A DNA stretch of 64,000 nt, from contig CAVPBI010000026.1 in NCBI GenBank assembly GCA_963701735.1, positions 562,203 through 626,202 on the forward strand, written 5' to 3'. The notes under the pieces were generated by a model. The model saw only the letters and a list, made by a program, of their open reading frames with translations. It searched no databases and was not told the DNA's origin. Source of the DNA: CAWABB01 sp963701735. GTDB taxonomy: Bacteria > Bacteroidota > Ignavibacteria > UBA10030 > UBA6906. The position numbers were made by a program, and so were the translations under genes. Below are positions 18,405 to 26,721 of this stretch, one piece after another. Within the stretch, counting starts at the first letter, position 1. Each line of letters begins with the position of its first letter.

Positions 18405-19880
18405 TCACATCTTCACCGCAAAGACGTGGTAGCTCCAGGGGGGCATGTCAAGATAGAGACCCCGGGACGCGAGATCGCTCGCTTCACGATCGTGGGTGTC
18501 GGGACCCATGAGGTCAATGAACCGCACCGTTTGACCTGTCAGATCGCAGCCGGGAAGACGGACGAAGCACTGACTCTGGCTCTCTGCGTAGTTGACAGCG
18601 ACCAGCAAGCGGAGGCCGTCGGGAGCCTTCCAGCACGAGGCAAAGAAGCAGTCCGATGTCGAGTTCCCTTCCCAGGCAGGAACACATGCCAGCAGATGCC
18701 ACTGGCCCTCACGGACGATGGGCTGCGACACAAGCTCCAGGAGCCGGTCATAGAACTCCTGGAGCGATTGATCCGGAGACTCAAGCGGTGCGCGAACCAG
18801 GTGCGGAGAGATGCGCTTCTTCCGCCCGATGAACTGCCCATCATGGAAGAACCTGAGCCCCGGGGAGAGGAAGGTTATGACCGCCGCCGCCTCGTGCTTT
18901 CGCCGGGCGAATGCCGAAGCAGCCCTTGGCTCGTCATGGTTTTCCAGAAACCGGGCGAGCTTGTTCTGATAATCGAGACCTGCGTGCAAATGCTCCCTCA
19001 CGGGTCGTGCATGCCCTTCCCGGAGGCGATCGTAGAGCCGCTTGTCATACGCGTAATCGAAACCCTCCTGCATCATCCTCCATTCAAGGTCCCAGTAGAC
19101 CTCGGCCATGAAGCAGAACTCGGGGAACCGGTCACGCACCCGTTGAATCGACATCGGCCAGAATGGCTGCGCGCGGCAGCCCCAAGTCCGCTCGAAAATA
19201 TCCGGCAGGACAAGCATGGCCATATCGCAGCGAACTCCGTCACACTGCGCGGCGATCTTCAGCAGTTCTCCGGCCATAGCTTCCTGCGTGGCCGGATTGC
19301 CGTAGTCCAGTTGCAGCGTGTCGGGCCAGCCCGGAAAGTATGGATCACGCCCGTATGCAAGGACTCTATCCCCGAGCTCGCTTCTGGATAGCGTGTAGTT
19401 CGCCGGCGCGCTCGCGAGATCCCCTGGGGTTCCCTGGACGAAATATTCGGGATGACTTTCCACCCAGGGATGGTCCAGCGCCACGTGATTAGGGACGAAA
19501 TCGAGCATCAGCTTCAGGCCTCGCCTTTGGAATCGCTCGCGAAGCCGGGCGAGCGCCGCATCGCCCCCCAGGTCCGGGTGGACAGTATAACTCGTGACTG
19601 CAAAACCGGAGCCGGCGATATCCTCCTCGCGCAGGTCCGGCAGGGTTTCCCGAAACTCCTTCCGCCATTCGGGGTTGCTGCGCGACGCGCGCCGCCCGGC
19701 TTCCCCGGTCGACCAGACGCTCAAGAGCCAGACCCAATCGAATCCCATCCCGGCAATGCGATCCAGGTCGGCATCCGGGATATCGTCCAGCGTGGCCCTG
19801 CGGCCCAGTCCCCTGGAAACCTCCGTAAGCCAGACGCGTGTGTTGATCTGATAGAGCGATGGATACCGTGGCTTCGTCAT
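18405..19880 (-). CDS. GH13 alpha-amylase-family protein
   Basis: 491 residues from ATG 19880, chosen because AAGGA lies nine bases upstream and TKPRYPSLYQINTRVW is the normal GH13 beginning; the longer frame to 20177 is a shadow of the next gene. The four conserved regions are DFVPNH (about 127), GVRCDM with nucleophile Asp219, MAEVYW with acid/base Glu260, and FLENHDEP with Asp316. There is no signal peptide, so it is probably cytoplasmic. Close relatives act on maltodextrins or trehalose-type sugars; specificity cannot be read here. The short gene at 18233 follows ten bases later. Confidence 0.88.
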   Translation of the reverse strand: MTKPRYPSLYQINTRVWLTEVSRGLGRRATLDDIPDADLDRIAGMGFDWVWLLSVWSTGEAGRRASRSNPEWRKEFRETLPDLREEDIAGSGFAVTSYTVHPDLGGDAALARLRERFQRRGLKLMLDFVPNHVALDHPWVESHPEYFVQGTPGDLASAPANYTLSRSELGDRVLAYGRDPYFPGWPDTLQLDYGNPATQEAMAGELLKIAAQCDGVRCDMAMLVLPDIFERTWGCRAQPFWPMSIQRVRDRFPEFCFMAEVYWDLEWRMMQEGFDYAYDKRLYDRLREGHARPVREHLHAGLDYQNKLARFLENHDEPRAASAFARRKHEAAAVITFLSPGLRFFHDGQFIGRKKRISPHLVRAPLESPDQSLQEFYDRLLELVSQPIVREGQWHLLACVPAWEGNSTSDCFFASCWKAPDGLRLLVAVNYAESQSQCFVRLPGCDLTGQTVRFIDLMGPDTHDREASDLASRGLYLDMPPWSYHVFAVKM

Positions 19881-19935
19881 ATTGTCATCCTTCACACGGA
19901 GGGTGGTTGTGCCGAAAATCAGAAGTGCCACAACC

Positions 19936-20460
19936 CTACTTGACGGAATACCCCTTCCCTTCAAGGCAGGCAGAGTACGCCTTCTTGAAGCTGTCGATCT
20001 TAGCCTGATCCGTGGCCACGGCTTTCTGTTCAGCTTGCTGCTGTTTCTTCGCGTCCTTCTGTTTCTTCGCCCCCACGCCGCCCATACCGCCAGCCGCTGC
20101 GCCGATAGCCGCTCCCTTTCCGGCATCGCCGGCGATCGCCCCAATCGCCACACCCACCAGGGCTCCTTTGGCGGCACCTTTGACGGCCGTGCCGTCGGGC
20201 CCGGTTTCCACGGAATCAGGCTTTGTCGCCTGCGCGGTCAGGGGGTCCACCCCGCTCTGCTCGACAGCCCAGGAGTAACATGCCTGTTCGTCCGCCGCCT
20301 GTTGCTCCGCCTTCTGATCCTTGGCCGGGAACACGTACATCCCGAGCGCCTTGTTGAGCGAGGCAGTCATGGATGCCGGCTTCGCGGCCTCCTTGTCCTG
20401 CGCGTACGCCAGACCCGCGAAGACGAAGGCCAAAACAAGAACAATCGAAACCTGCTTCAT
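19936..20460 (-). CDS. Glycine-zipper secreted protein
   Basis: 174 residues with a signal peptide (KQVSIVLVLAFVFAGLAYAQ). A central glycine-zipper segment (GALVGVAIGAIAGDAGKGAA then IGAAAGGMGG) could insert into or oligomerise on a membrane. It is followed by a Lys/Gln-rich helix. A conserved pair of Cys residues sits at DEQACYSW and YSACLEGKGY, the latter near the C-terminus, possibly forming a disulfide. Similar glycine-zipper proteins are envelope components of unknown role. Confidence 0.7.
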   Translation of the reverse strand: MKQVSIVLVLAFVFAGLAYAQDKEAAKPASMTASLNKALGMYVFPAKDQKAEQQAADEQACYSWAVEQSGVDPLTAQATKPDSVETGPDGTAVKGAAKGALVGVAIGAIAGDAGKGAAIGAAAGGMGGVGAKKQKDAKKQQQAEQKAVATDQAKIDSFKKAYSACLEGKGYSVK

Positions 20461-20680
20461 TCTTTTACCCTTTCATGATGTGTCAGTTCGTGACTGCGAT
20501 TCCGCACGCCGGAAACCCCACAAGGCCTACTTGTTGCTCGGCTGATTCGATCGAGTTCACACGTCCACCCCTGGGGCCTTAGAAGACCCCTGGCGGGCCT
20601 CGCCGCCACTCACCCGGCCGAAGCCCGCCGTCCACTCGCCCCGTCGAGATGGGCAGGGTATGTTCTCTCTCTTCCCGCGA

Positions 20681-21859
20681 TCACCCGATCCGCCCTTTCA
20701 TTGCGTCGGCAAGCGAGGTTCCCTCGGGAAGCTTGGCCGTAGACCTTATCTTCCATTCTTCTTCGAGCAGTTCCTTGGCGGCCTTCTGGAGGAACTCCGG
20801 CGCGGCCCACTCGAACACATCGAAATCATGCTCGATGTACCCGTGCTTCAGCATGAAATCCTTGTTGATCTGGAGCGTTTGCAGGTTAATGGGCGTCAGG
20901 ACCGGCACCATCTCGACGCGCCGGATGCCTTCATAAGTATCTTCTTCATCCCGGTAGTAGGTCTGTTTGTTGAGGATGGCCGAGGCGGCGCGCTTGTGGG
21001 CGTTGGCCCAGCGCCCCACCTTGATCAGGCCCTTCAGGAGCGCGACGATCAGTTCCGGGTGCTTCTCGCACGCCACATCGGTGACCGTGAGGGTCGCCGG
21101 GACATTCGCCGCCCCCTGCAGCGTCCAGTCCGGGTACCGGGAGAGGTCCTCGATGGACTTGAACTTGCCGGTTGTCTCCGAGAGCACGCTCAGGACCTTG
21201 CTTTGACTATACATGGCATCGATCGTACCCTTTTCGAGCGCGGTCTCCAATGGACGGAACGCCAAGTCGTGCTTGTGGTCACGCTTCAGCTGATACTCAT
21301 TGGGGTTCTCCATCGGGGTGAGCATCTCGGGCTTGTCGTACCAGTCGTCCGGGTAGGGGAACTCCACGATCTGCACGTCGTCGCGGGTCATGTCGTTCAG
21401 CATGAGCATCAGCTCGATGCCATGCTCTTCCTGGACGCGCCACCAATCGTTCTTGATGACGTTCTGGCTTTTGGAGAGGCCGATCTTCTTGCCCTTGAGG
21501 TGCGACATTTTGTAGATGGGGTCGCGCGCGCGCACCATCATGACGCCGCCTTCGTAAACCTGCGTCGTCCCAATGAGCCGGGTGCGGCGAACGTCGGCCT
21601 GGACGTGGATGGCCGGGTGGCAGCCGCCAAAGCGCATCAGGTTGTCGAGGTTGTGGACGTAGTGCGGGTACCAGTCGTTTTCGACGTTGGAACGAAGGTA
21701 CTTGTACGCCACGCCGATCTTCTTGAACTCTTCCTTCACCCAGCCGAGCTCCTGATCCACATTGCTGGCCGAGATCAGCGGACAGTTGGTGTAGTAGAAC
21801 TCCTTCCAGTCCACGTCCACCGACCGCATTGTCTTCCCTTTGATGGTCATGGTGCCCAT
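20681..21859 (-). CDS. DszB-like sulfinate desulfinase homologue (periplasmic-binding-protein fold)
   Basis: 392 residues from ATG 21859, behind AAAGGA. The fold is that of NMT1/SsuA-type solute-binding proteins, but three features match 2'-hydroxybiphenyl-2-sulfinate desulfinase DszB. Cys26 lies in YYTNCP (DszB Cys27, in NCP). His66 lies ten residues before Arg76 of RFGG (DszB His60/Arg70, in RFGG, same spacing). The C-terminus has EWAAPEFL, as in DszB. There is no signal peptide and no ABC permease gene nearby, which argues against a transport role. It may release sulfite from an aryl or alkyl sulfinate. A non-catalytic binding protein is the alternative. The next gene upstream is a SulP transporter. 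Confidence 0.72.
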   Translation of the reverse strand: MGTMTIKGKTMRSVDVDWKEFYYTNCPLISASNVDQELGWVKEEFKKIGVAYKYLRSNVENDWYPHYVHNLDNLMRFGGCHPAIHVQADVRRTRLIGTTQVYEGGVMMVRARDPIYKMSHLKGKKIGLSKSQNVIKNDWWRVQEEHGIELMLMLNDMTRDDVQIVEFPYPDDWYDKPEMLTPMENPNEYQLKRDHKHDLAFRPLETALEKGTIDAMYSQSKVLSVLSETTGKFKSIEDLSRYPDWTLQGAANVPATLTVTDVACEKHPELIVALLKGLIKVGRWANAHKRAASAILNKQTYYRDEEDTYEGIRRVEMVPVLTPINLQTLQINKDFMLKHGYIEHDFDVFEWAAPEFLQKAAKELLEEEWKIRSTAKLPEGTSLADAMKGRIG

Positions 21860-21957
21860 AGGTGTATCCTTTCGTTTTGGTTGGTTGTCGATAGCACACA
21901 GGTCTCCGATTGCGCAGCCGCATGGCGGTATGTCGTTTCGAGGGCTGTCATCAGGCA

Positions 21958-23775
21958 TTACTCTCTCCTCATTTCGTTCGACTTTTCATTGTTCGTTGCC
22001 AGTGTCCGCCGGGCAAGGTCCGGATTGATGCTGGCGACGGCTTCAAACTGAGTGAGGTGAATCTTGCCGGTCAGCTCTTCCAGAAAATGCGACCTCTTGA
22101 GGCGGTCCATTACCGGACCTTTGACCTCCGAGAGGTGGAATGTGACCCCGCCATCCTTGAGCCGGTGGTTGATCGCCTCGAGGCTCTCGAGCGCCGAGGC
22201 GTCGATGGTGTTGACGGCCGCGCATTCAAGGATAAGATGGCGCGCCTCCGGATTCGCGGCCACAGAGTCGTTCACAAGGTCCTCAATGAACCGCGCGTTC
22301 GGGAAGTAGAGACTCTCGTCGACCCTGAGGGACAGAATCGCGGGATCGGTCACCACGTCGTGGCGGGCCACATTGCGGAAGTGCACCGTGCCCGGGATCT
22401 GTCCGACGACCGCCACGTGCGGCCGCGACGTGCTGTAGAGATGGAGCAGGATGGAAAGTGCGACGCCCGCGATCAGGCCGGCTTCGACGCCGGACGCGAG
22501 CGTCACAAGAATGGTCGCGAGCATGGCCGCGAAATCAGCCTTCGAGAATTTAAAGGTCCGTTTGAGCGCGCCAAGGTCGACGAGCGACAGGACCGCCACG
22601 ATGATCGTCGCCGCCAGCGTTGCGTTGGGCAGAAAAAAGAGCAGCGGCGTCAGGAACATCGTCGCCAGCGCGATCCCCACCGCCGTGAATGCCCCGGCCG
22701 CGGGGGTCTCGGCGCCGGCTTCGAAGTTCACCACGGAGCGCGCGAAGCCGCCCGTCACGGGGAATCCGCCGGAAACCGCGGCGCCGATATTCGAGGCGCC
22801 GAGCGCGATCAATTCCTGGTCAGGGTCAACGCGCTGGCGGCGCTTCGCGGCCAGCGTCAGGGCGACCGAGATCGACTCCACATATCCCACAATCGAGATC
22901 AGGAGCGCGGGAACGAGGATCTTCGACCAGAGACCGAAATCGAATGCGGGAAGCGAGACTGCCGGGAGTCCCTCTGGAACCTCCCCGACGATGCTTACGC
23001 CGCGATCGGCGAGTCCGAGCCCCCATACCGCGGCAATGGCCGCAACGATCGCCGCGGCAGGGCCCGCCTTCGCCAGTATGTCCGCAGGCCTTTCCCCCAG
23101 GCCCCAGCGGCGAAGCAGGGGTTTCAGATTGGTCCGGACCCAGAACAAGAACACGAGCGACGCCACGCCGATCATCGCCGTGGGGAGATTCGTCTGCCCT
23201 ATGTTCGCCGCGAGCGCGGAGAGGACATCCAGGAGGTTGTGTCCTCCCGCGCTGATGCCCAGAACGGGACCGAGCTGGCTCGCCGCGATCTGGATTCCCG
23301 ACGCCGTGATGAACCCCGAGATGACGGGATGGCTCAGGAAGTTCGCGAGAAAGCCGAGCCGCAGGAGTCCCATCGCCACCAGCATGAGGCCCGACACCAT
23401 GGCCAGCGCGATCGCCGCGCCCAGATACTCCGGCGTACCCTGCGAGGCGACAGTCCCGACCGCCGCGGCGGTCATCAGGCTTGCGACCGCGACGGGGCCG
23501 ACGGCGAGCGTGCGAGAGGTGCCAAGGACGGCATAGAGGATCAGCGGCGCAATGGAGGCATAGAGACCCACCTCGGCCGGCAGTCCCGCGAGCAACGCGT
23601 ATGCCAGCGACTGAGGGATCAACATCATCGTTACAATCAACGCAACGATCACGTCATTTGTGAATGTTCCGCGGTTGTATTTTGCGCCCCAATCAAGGAT
23701 GGGCAAATACTTCCTCAGCCCTCTCACCAGGGATGCCTTTCGCGTTTCGCCTTCTGCTTCATCCATTGAATTCAT
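21958..23775 (-). CDS. SulP-family anion transporter with STAS domain
   Basis: 605 residues. The N-terminal signature IPQSLAYALLAGLPAEVGLY and about 12-14 membrane segments define the SulP transport domain. GNP-type core helices include GGFPVTGGFARSVVNFEAGA. A C-terminal STAS domain (about 480-590) contains LILECAAVNTIDASALESLE. The family moves sulfate, bicarbonate, chloride or dicarboxylates across the inner membrane. Its place directly before the DszB-like gene suggests sulfate or sulfite handling, by inference. The start is preceded only by a weak ribosome-binding site. Confidence 0.92.
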   Translation of the reverse strand: MNSMDEAEGETRKASLVRGLRKYLPILDWGAKYNRGTFTNDVIVALIVTMMLIPQSLAYALLAGLPAEVGLYASIAPLILYAVLGTSRTLAVGPVAVASLMTAAAVGTVASQGTPEYLGAAIALAMVSGLMLVAMGLLRLGFLANFLSHPVISGFITASGIQIAASQLGPVLGISAGGHNLLDVLSALAANIGQTNLPTAMIGVASLVFLFWVRTNLKPLLRRWGLGERPADILAKAGPAAAIVAAIAAVWGLGLADRGVSIVGEVPEGLPAVSLPAFDFGLWSKILVPALLISIVGYVESISVALTLAAKRRQRVDPDQELIALGASNIGAAVSGGFPVTGGFARSVVNFEAGAETPAAGAFTAVGIALATMFLTPLLFFLPNATLAATIIVAVLSLVDLGALKRTFKFSKADFAAMLATILVTLASGVEAGLIAGVALSILLHLYSTSRPHVAVVGQIPGTVHFRNVARHDVVTDPAILSLRVDESLYFPNARFIEDLVNDSVAANPEARHLILECAAVNTIDASALESLEAINHRLKDGGVTFHLSEVKGPVMDRLKRSHFLEELTGKIHLTQFEAVASINPDLARRTLATNNEKSNEMRRE

Positions 23776-23787
23776 TTCCGTGGGTGT

Positions 23788-23916
23788 TCACGATATGATT
23801 ATAAATGCCGCCGTGTTTGCAGCTTCCCAGTTCTGTGTTATCTCTGAATTCAGGGTTAAGCCCGCTCCAATGGGATTTGCCAGTGTTTTGGCAATCTCAG
23901 CAGCATCACTTTCTGC
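23788..23916 (-). pseudogene. Remnant of an outer-membrane channel gene (internal deletion)
   Basis: Between the SulP and first BASS genes the minus strand reads ...AAEIAKTLANPIG directly joined to AGLTLNSEITQNWEAANTAA and then a stop. The first half matches the N-terminal AELAKRLANPIG of the channel gene at 25802-26653. The second half matches its C-terminal GTGLTVNTELTRNWEASTTT. The middle of the gene is therefore missing and the end truncated. It implies the channel-plus-BASS pair was once duplicated. Confidence 0.7.
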
Positions 23917-23917
23917 A

Positions 23918-24775
23918 CTACACTGTTGCCAGAGCCCTATCAGCCCTGGAGGCAAAATAGCGGGCAAGAATCAACCACACGATTACCGGTACCGGAACTG
24001 CCAATAGAATCATCGCCAACACATCTGGATCTTGGACCGGAAAGGTTGTGAATGCCACGAACATGGCACCTCCATTGCGTGAACACACGCCAAGGGCAAG
24101 CGCGCTGCGTTGTGCCTGCTTCATGCCAAACCCAAATACGTATGACACAAGGGCTGTTACCAGGACGAAAAGGACTTGTGCTGCCACAGCAAAGCTACCC
24201 AGTGCGTTAAGAAGTTCTTTACCGTACATGATTACAGTGAATACGATGAGGGCCAGCGTGGTAAGGCCAGCAAGTTTCTTAAAGTAAGGGAAGATTTTCC
24301 CGGCTATGGTGCTCGCATAGGCCTTGACCACCACGCCAACGATCAAAGGAAGCAGCACAGTGAGAACCAGCTGTTTGGCAAGGGCTAAACCGCTTACCGA
24401 TACACCGGGTATTAGCAGCGGCGCCATGAGTGGCATTAGCACAACAGTTCCAATCACCGCTAAGGGCATCATAGCGGCTGAAACGTCCATGTCGGCTTTT
24501 GCCTTTCTGACTAGAATAGGCAACATGGGAGCGGTTGGTGCCAGACTAAAAAGAATCAAGCCTGTGGCGTGTGCATCGGATAAAGACAAGACTTTCGCTA
24601 TCACAATTGCCAGTGGAGGTCCTAAAATCCAGCTCCACACCAGAGCGAGTGTTACTAAGCGGGGGCTGCGTAACGATTTCATGGTTTCGGGCAAGTCGAG
24701 CTCGAGACCCATTGACCCAAGGTTCGCCACACAGTAAAGGACGGCTACAATCCCAAACATATCTTGTGCACTCAA
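23918..24775 (-). CDS. BASS-family (bile acid:sodium symporter) transporter 1
   Basis: 285 residues, about nine or ten membrane helices. Starts at TTG 24775 behind AAGGGG, or at the ATG five codons later. Family features include LGSMGLELDLPETM, a conserved-core crossing PLMAPLLIPGV, and SALALGVCSRNGGAM with the Asn-containing Na+-site motif. BASS proteins import organic anions with Na+. It is paired with a second BASS gene 65 bases upstream. The DNA is visibly more AT-rich than the neighbouring genes, so this copy may have been acquired separately. Confidence 0.88.
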   Translation of the reverse strand: MSAQDMFGIVAVLYCVANLGSMGLELDLPETMKSLRSPRLVTLALVWSWILGPPLAIVIAKVLSLSDAHATGLILFSLAPTAPMLPILVRKAKADMDVSAAMMPLAVIGTVVLMPLMAPLLIPGVSVSGLALAKQLVLTVLLPLIVGVVVKAYASTIAGKIFPYFKKLAGLTTLALIVFTVIMYGKELLNALGSFAVAAQVLFVLVTALVSYVFGFGMKQAQRSALALGVCSRNGGAMFVAFTTFPVQDPDVLAMILLAVPVPVIVWLILARYFASRADRALATV

Positions 24776-24840
24776 ACGCTTTTCCCCTTAGAGAATTGCT
24801 GTTACGCTTTTCATGGTCTTCATTGTTTCCCATGCAATGC

Positions 24841-25719
24841 TCATGCGTCAGCTCCTTTGCCTCCCCTTATTGCTTCCCTGGCAAATATTCGGGCACCAAT
24901 GGCCGCGAGGACAACCGACCACAGCGTCCACATAATGACCATCACCAGGACGCGCGGGTCCGCGTCCGGGATGGCAAGCGCGGCAGCCAGTACGGCCGCG
25001 ACATTGCGCGTACCCATCCCCAACGACATGACGCTTCGCTGTCCCTGTGTCATCCCGAAGCCGAAACTATACACCATCAGACCCATGCCGACCATGAACA
25101 GGGTCATCGACAGGAGCGCGAAGCTGCCGGCCGTGTTGAGCATCCCCGGGCCGTAGATCACAAGGCACCAGACGATTGTCAGCAGAGTCGAGAGCTTGGC
25201 CAACCCCTTGACTGCCGGGAAAAACCTGGTCGCCGACGCATCGCTGTAATACCGGACGGCCGCCCCGATGATCAGGGGCAGCAGGATCGTCAGGAGGAGC
25301 GGCTTTGCGAGCGCCCAGGTGTCGATCTCCAACCCCCGGATCAGGAACGGCGCCATCAGCGGCATCAGGACCACCGTGCCGACCGCCACGATCGGGATGA
25401 GGGCTCCCGCAAACCCCATATCGCCGTGGGCTTTGGACACCATCTGCTGGAGGAACGGCGCGCATGGCGCCAGACTCGTGAGAAGCACGACGATGACATA
25501 GGGCTCCTCCAGAGGCAAGACCCTCGTGATCGCAATCCCCAGCAGAGGCCCGACCACCCAGCCCCAGACGAATATCAGCGCCAGGGACTTCTTGAGCCGC
25601 AGGGCCGCGACCACCTCGGGCATCCTGACCTGCAGCCCCATGGCCGCGAGGTTCGACACGGTGAAGACAAGCACGAGCGGCTGGAACGTGGATTGAAGAA
25701 ACTGCATGACACTCTCCAT
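24841..25719 (-). CDS. BASS-family (bile acid:sodium symporter) transporter 2
   Basis: 292 residues with about ten membrane segments. The start at 25719 has a strong GAGGGAGG ribosome-binding site. Shares blocks with the adjacent BASS gene: SNLAAMGLQVRMPEV, GTVVLMPLMAPFLI, FGFGMTQGQRS and MSLGMGTRNVAAVLAA. Two related symporters side by side suggest either a two-subunit transporter or two related organic-anion substrates. Neighbours suggest the substrate belongs to the glycyl-radical/desulfinase pathway. Upstream lies the outer-membrane channel gene, giving an outer-to-inner-membrane uptake line. Confidence 0.88.
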   Translation of the reverse strand: MESVMQFLQSTFQPLVLVFTVSNLAAMGLQVRMPEVVAALRLKKSLALIFVWGWVVGPLLGIAITRVLPLEEPYVIVVLLTSLAPCAPFLQQMVSKAHGDMGFAGALIPIVAVGTVVLMPLMAPFLIRGLEIDTWALAKPLLLTILLPLIIGAAVRYYSDASATRFFPAVKGLAKLSTLLTIVWCLVIYGPGMLNTAGSFALLSMTLFMVGMGLMVYSFGFGMTQGQRSVMSLGMGTRNVAAVLAAALAIPDADPRVLVMVIMWTLWSVVLAAIGARIFAREAIRGGKGADA

Positions 25720-25801
25720 GGTTACCTCCCTCTAGGAATCACTGGCAGATTGCAGAATGGGCCTGCATCAAGCCGTGTTGGCAATTCCCCCGCTCCGTCT
25801 C

Positions 25802-26653
25802 TTACTTCGGGAAGACGAGGATCACTGCGGTCCGCACCCCGAAATCCGCGCCGCCTCCTTCGGGGGCGGCCACCTGTATCCTCGGGCCGACCTGGAGCTG
25901 CACGAGTTGCCCGCCGAACCGCAGGAGCCCTCCTGCCATGATGTTGACGAATGCCGTCGTGGTGGAAGCCTCCCAGTTCCGGGTCAGCTCGGTGTTCACC
26001 GTCAGCCCGGTGCCGCTCTTCCAGTTGTACGTCACGAATGGTTGCAGGTACATCTGGTTGACGTCTGCCGTTTCATCGCTGCCGGCAACGGACCAGATCT
26101 GGTTGACCAGGGCGCCGTACGTCCAGCCATGCGCCTGCTTCAGCAAGATCGCGGTGGGGCCGACGGCGAATTTCTTCGAAGCCAGGAGGTCGTCAGTTGC
26201 AGTGGGAATCAAGAAGGCTCCGCCCAGTCCCCAGACCACTCCGTTCTCCACCTTGGCGTTCGAGATCCACCCGCTCACGAGTGCGTCGGCCAGCCCGGTC
26301 TGTTGTGTTCCAGCACCTGTGATGTCATGTTGCGTGATGACCGGGAGGATGTACCGGGTGATCAGGGTGTAGTCCTCGGTGAGGGGGAAGGGAACGATCG
26401 GTTGGACGTTCATCGTGTTGCGCGAGCCGTTGAGCTGCCCGATGCCGACGTCCATGTTGTTCTGGAAGGGCAGGCTGATGAGATTCCCGATGGGGTTGGC
26501 CAGCCTCTTGGCAAGCTCCGCGGGATCGTCGGCCGCGGGCTCCGGGGCCTGCTGCGCCGCTGCGGAGAAGGTCCACAGGGCGCCCATGAGGAGCATGACG
26601 GCGATCCTGCCACAGCGGGATTCTCTGGTGAATTTCACGTCCAGTTCAGTCAT
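25802..26653 (-). CDS. Outer-membrane channel of the phenol-MetA/transporter type
   Basis: 283 residues from ATG 26653 (GGGGAAGAG upstream); the longer frame to 27229 is a shadow of the activase gene. A signal peptide (GRIAVMLLMGALWTFSAAAQ) precedes AELAKRLANPIGNLISLPFQ, a very typical beginning of this outer-membrane family (PF13557-like). The body is a beta-barrel with strands such as LQPFVTYNWKSGTGLTVNTE, ending ILVFPK. Members accompany catabolic operons for aromatic or organic acids. It should bring the substrate across the outer membrane for the two BASS symporters. A deleted second copy lies at 23788-23916. Confidence 0.8.
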   Translation of the reverse strand: MTELDVKFTRESRCGRIAVMLLMGALWTFSAAAQQAPEPAADDPAELAKRLANPIGNLISLPFQNNMDVGIGQLNGSRNTMNVQPIVPFPLTEDYTLITRYILPVITQHDITGAGTQQTGLADALVSGWISNAKVENGVVWGLGGAFLIPTATDDLLASKKFAVGPTAILLKQAHGWTYGALVNQIWSVAGSDETADVNQMYLQPFVTYNWKSGTGLTVNTELTRNWEASTTTAFVNIMAGGLLRFGGQLVQLQVGPRIQVAAPEGGGADFGVRTAVILVFPK

Positions 26654-26721
26654 AGTACTCTTCCCCTGATTCTCAGCGGCCGTTTGCGGGAAGCGGGTCG
26701 GGTGGCGGGCTGGCGAGACGC

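Noticed and set aside
20681..21859. Ordinary ABC sulfonate-binding protein
   Set aside because: No signal peptide, no permease or ATPase gene nearby, and the DszB catalytic residues are conserved, so this reading is less likely though not excluded.
20660..22051. 463-codon plus-strand ORF opposite the DszB-like gene
   Set aside because: Shadow of the minus-strand gene; no start signal or domain.
21910..23769. 619-codon plus-strand ORF opposite the SulP gene
   Set aside because: Composition is Arg/His/Asp-rich and repetitive as expected for the antisense of a hydrophobic GC-rich gene; the minus strand has a clear SulP protein.
24571..25941. 456-codon plus-strand ORF opposite the BASS genes
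   Set aside because: Runs across two well-supported minus-strand genes and the gap between them; composition typical of antisense to membrane proteins.
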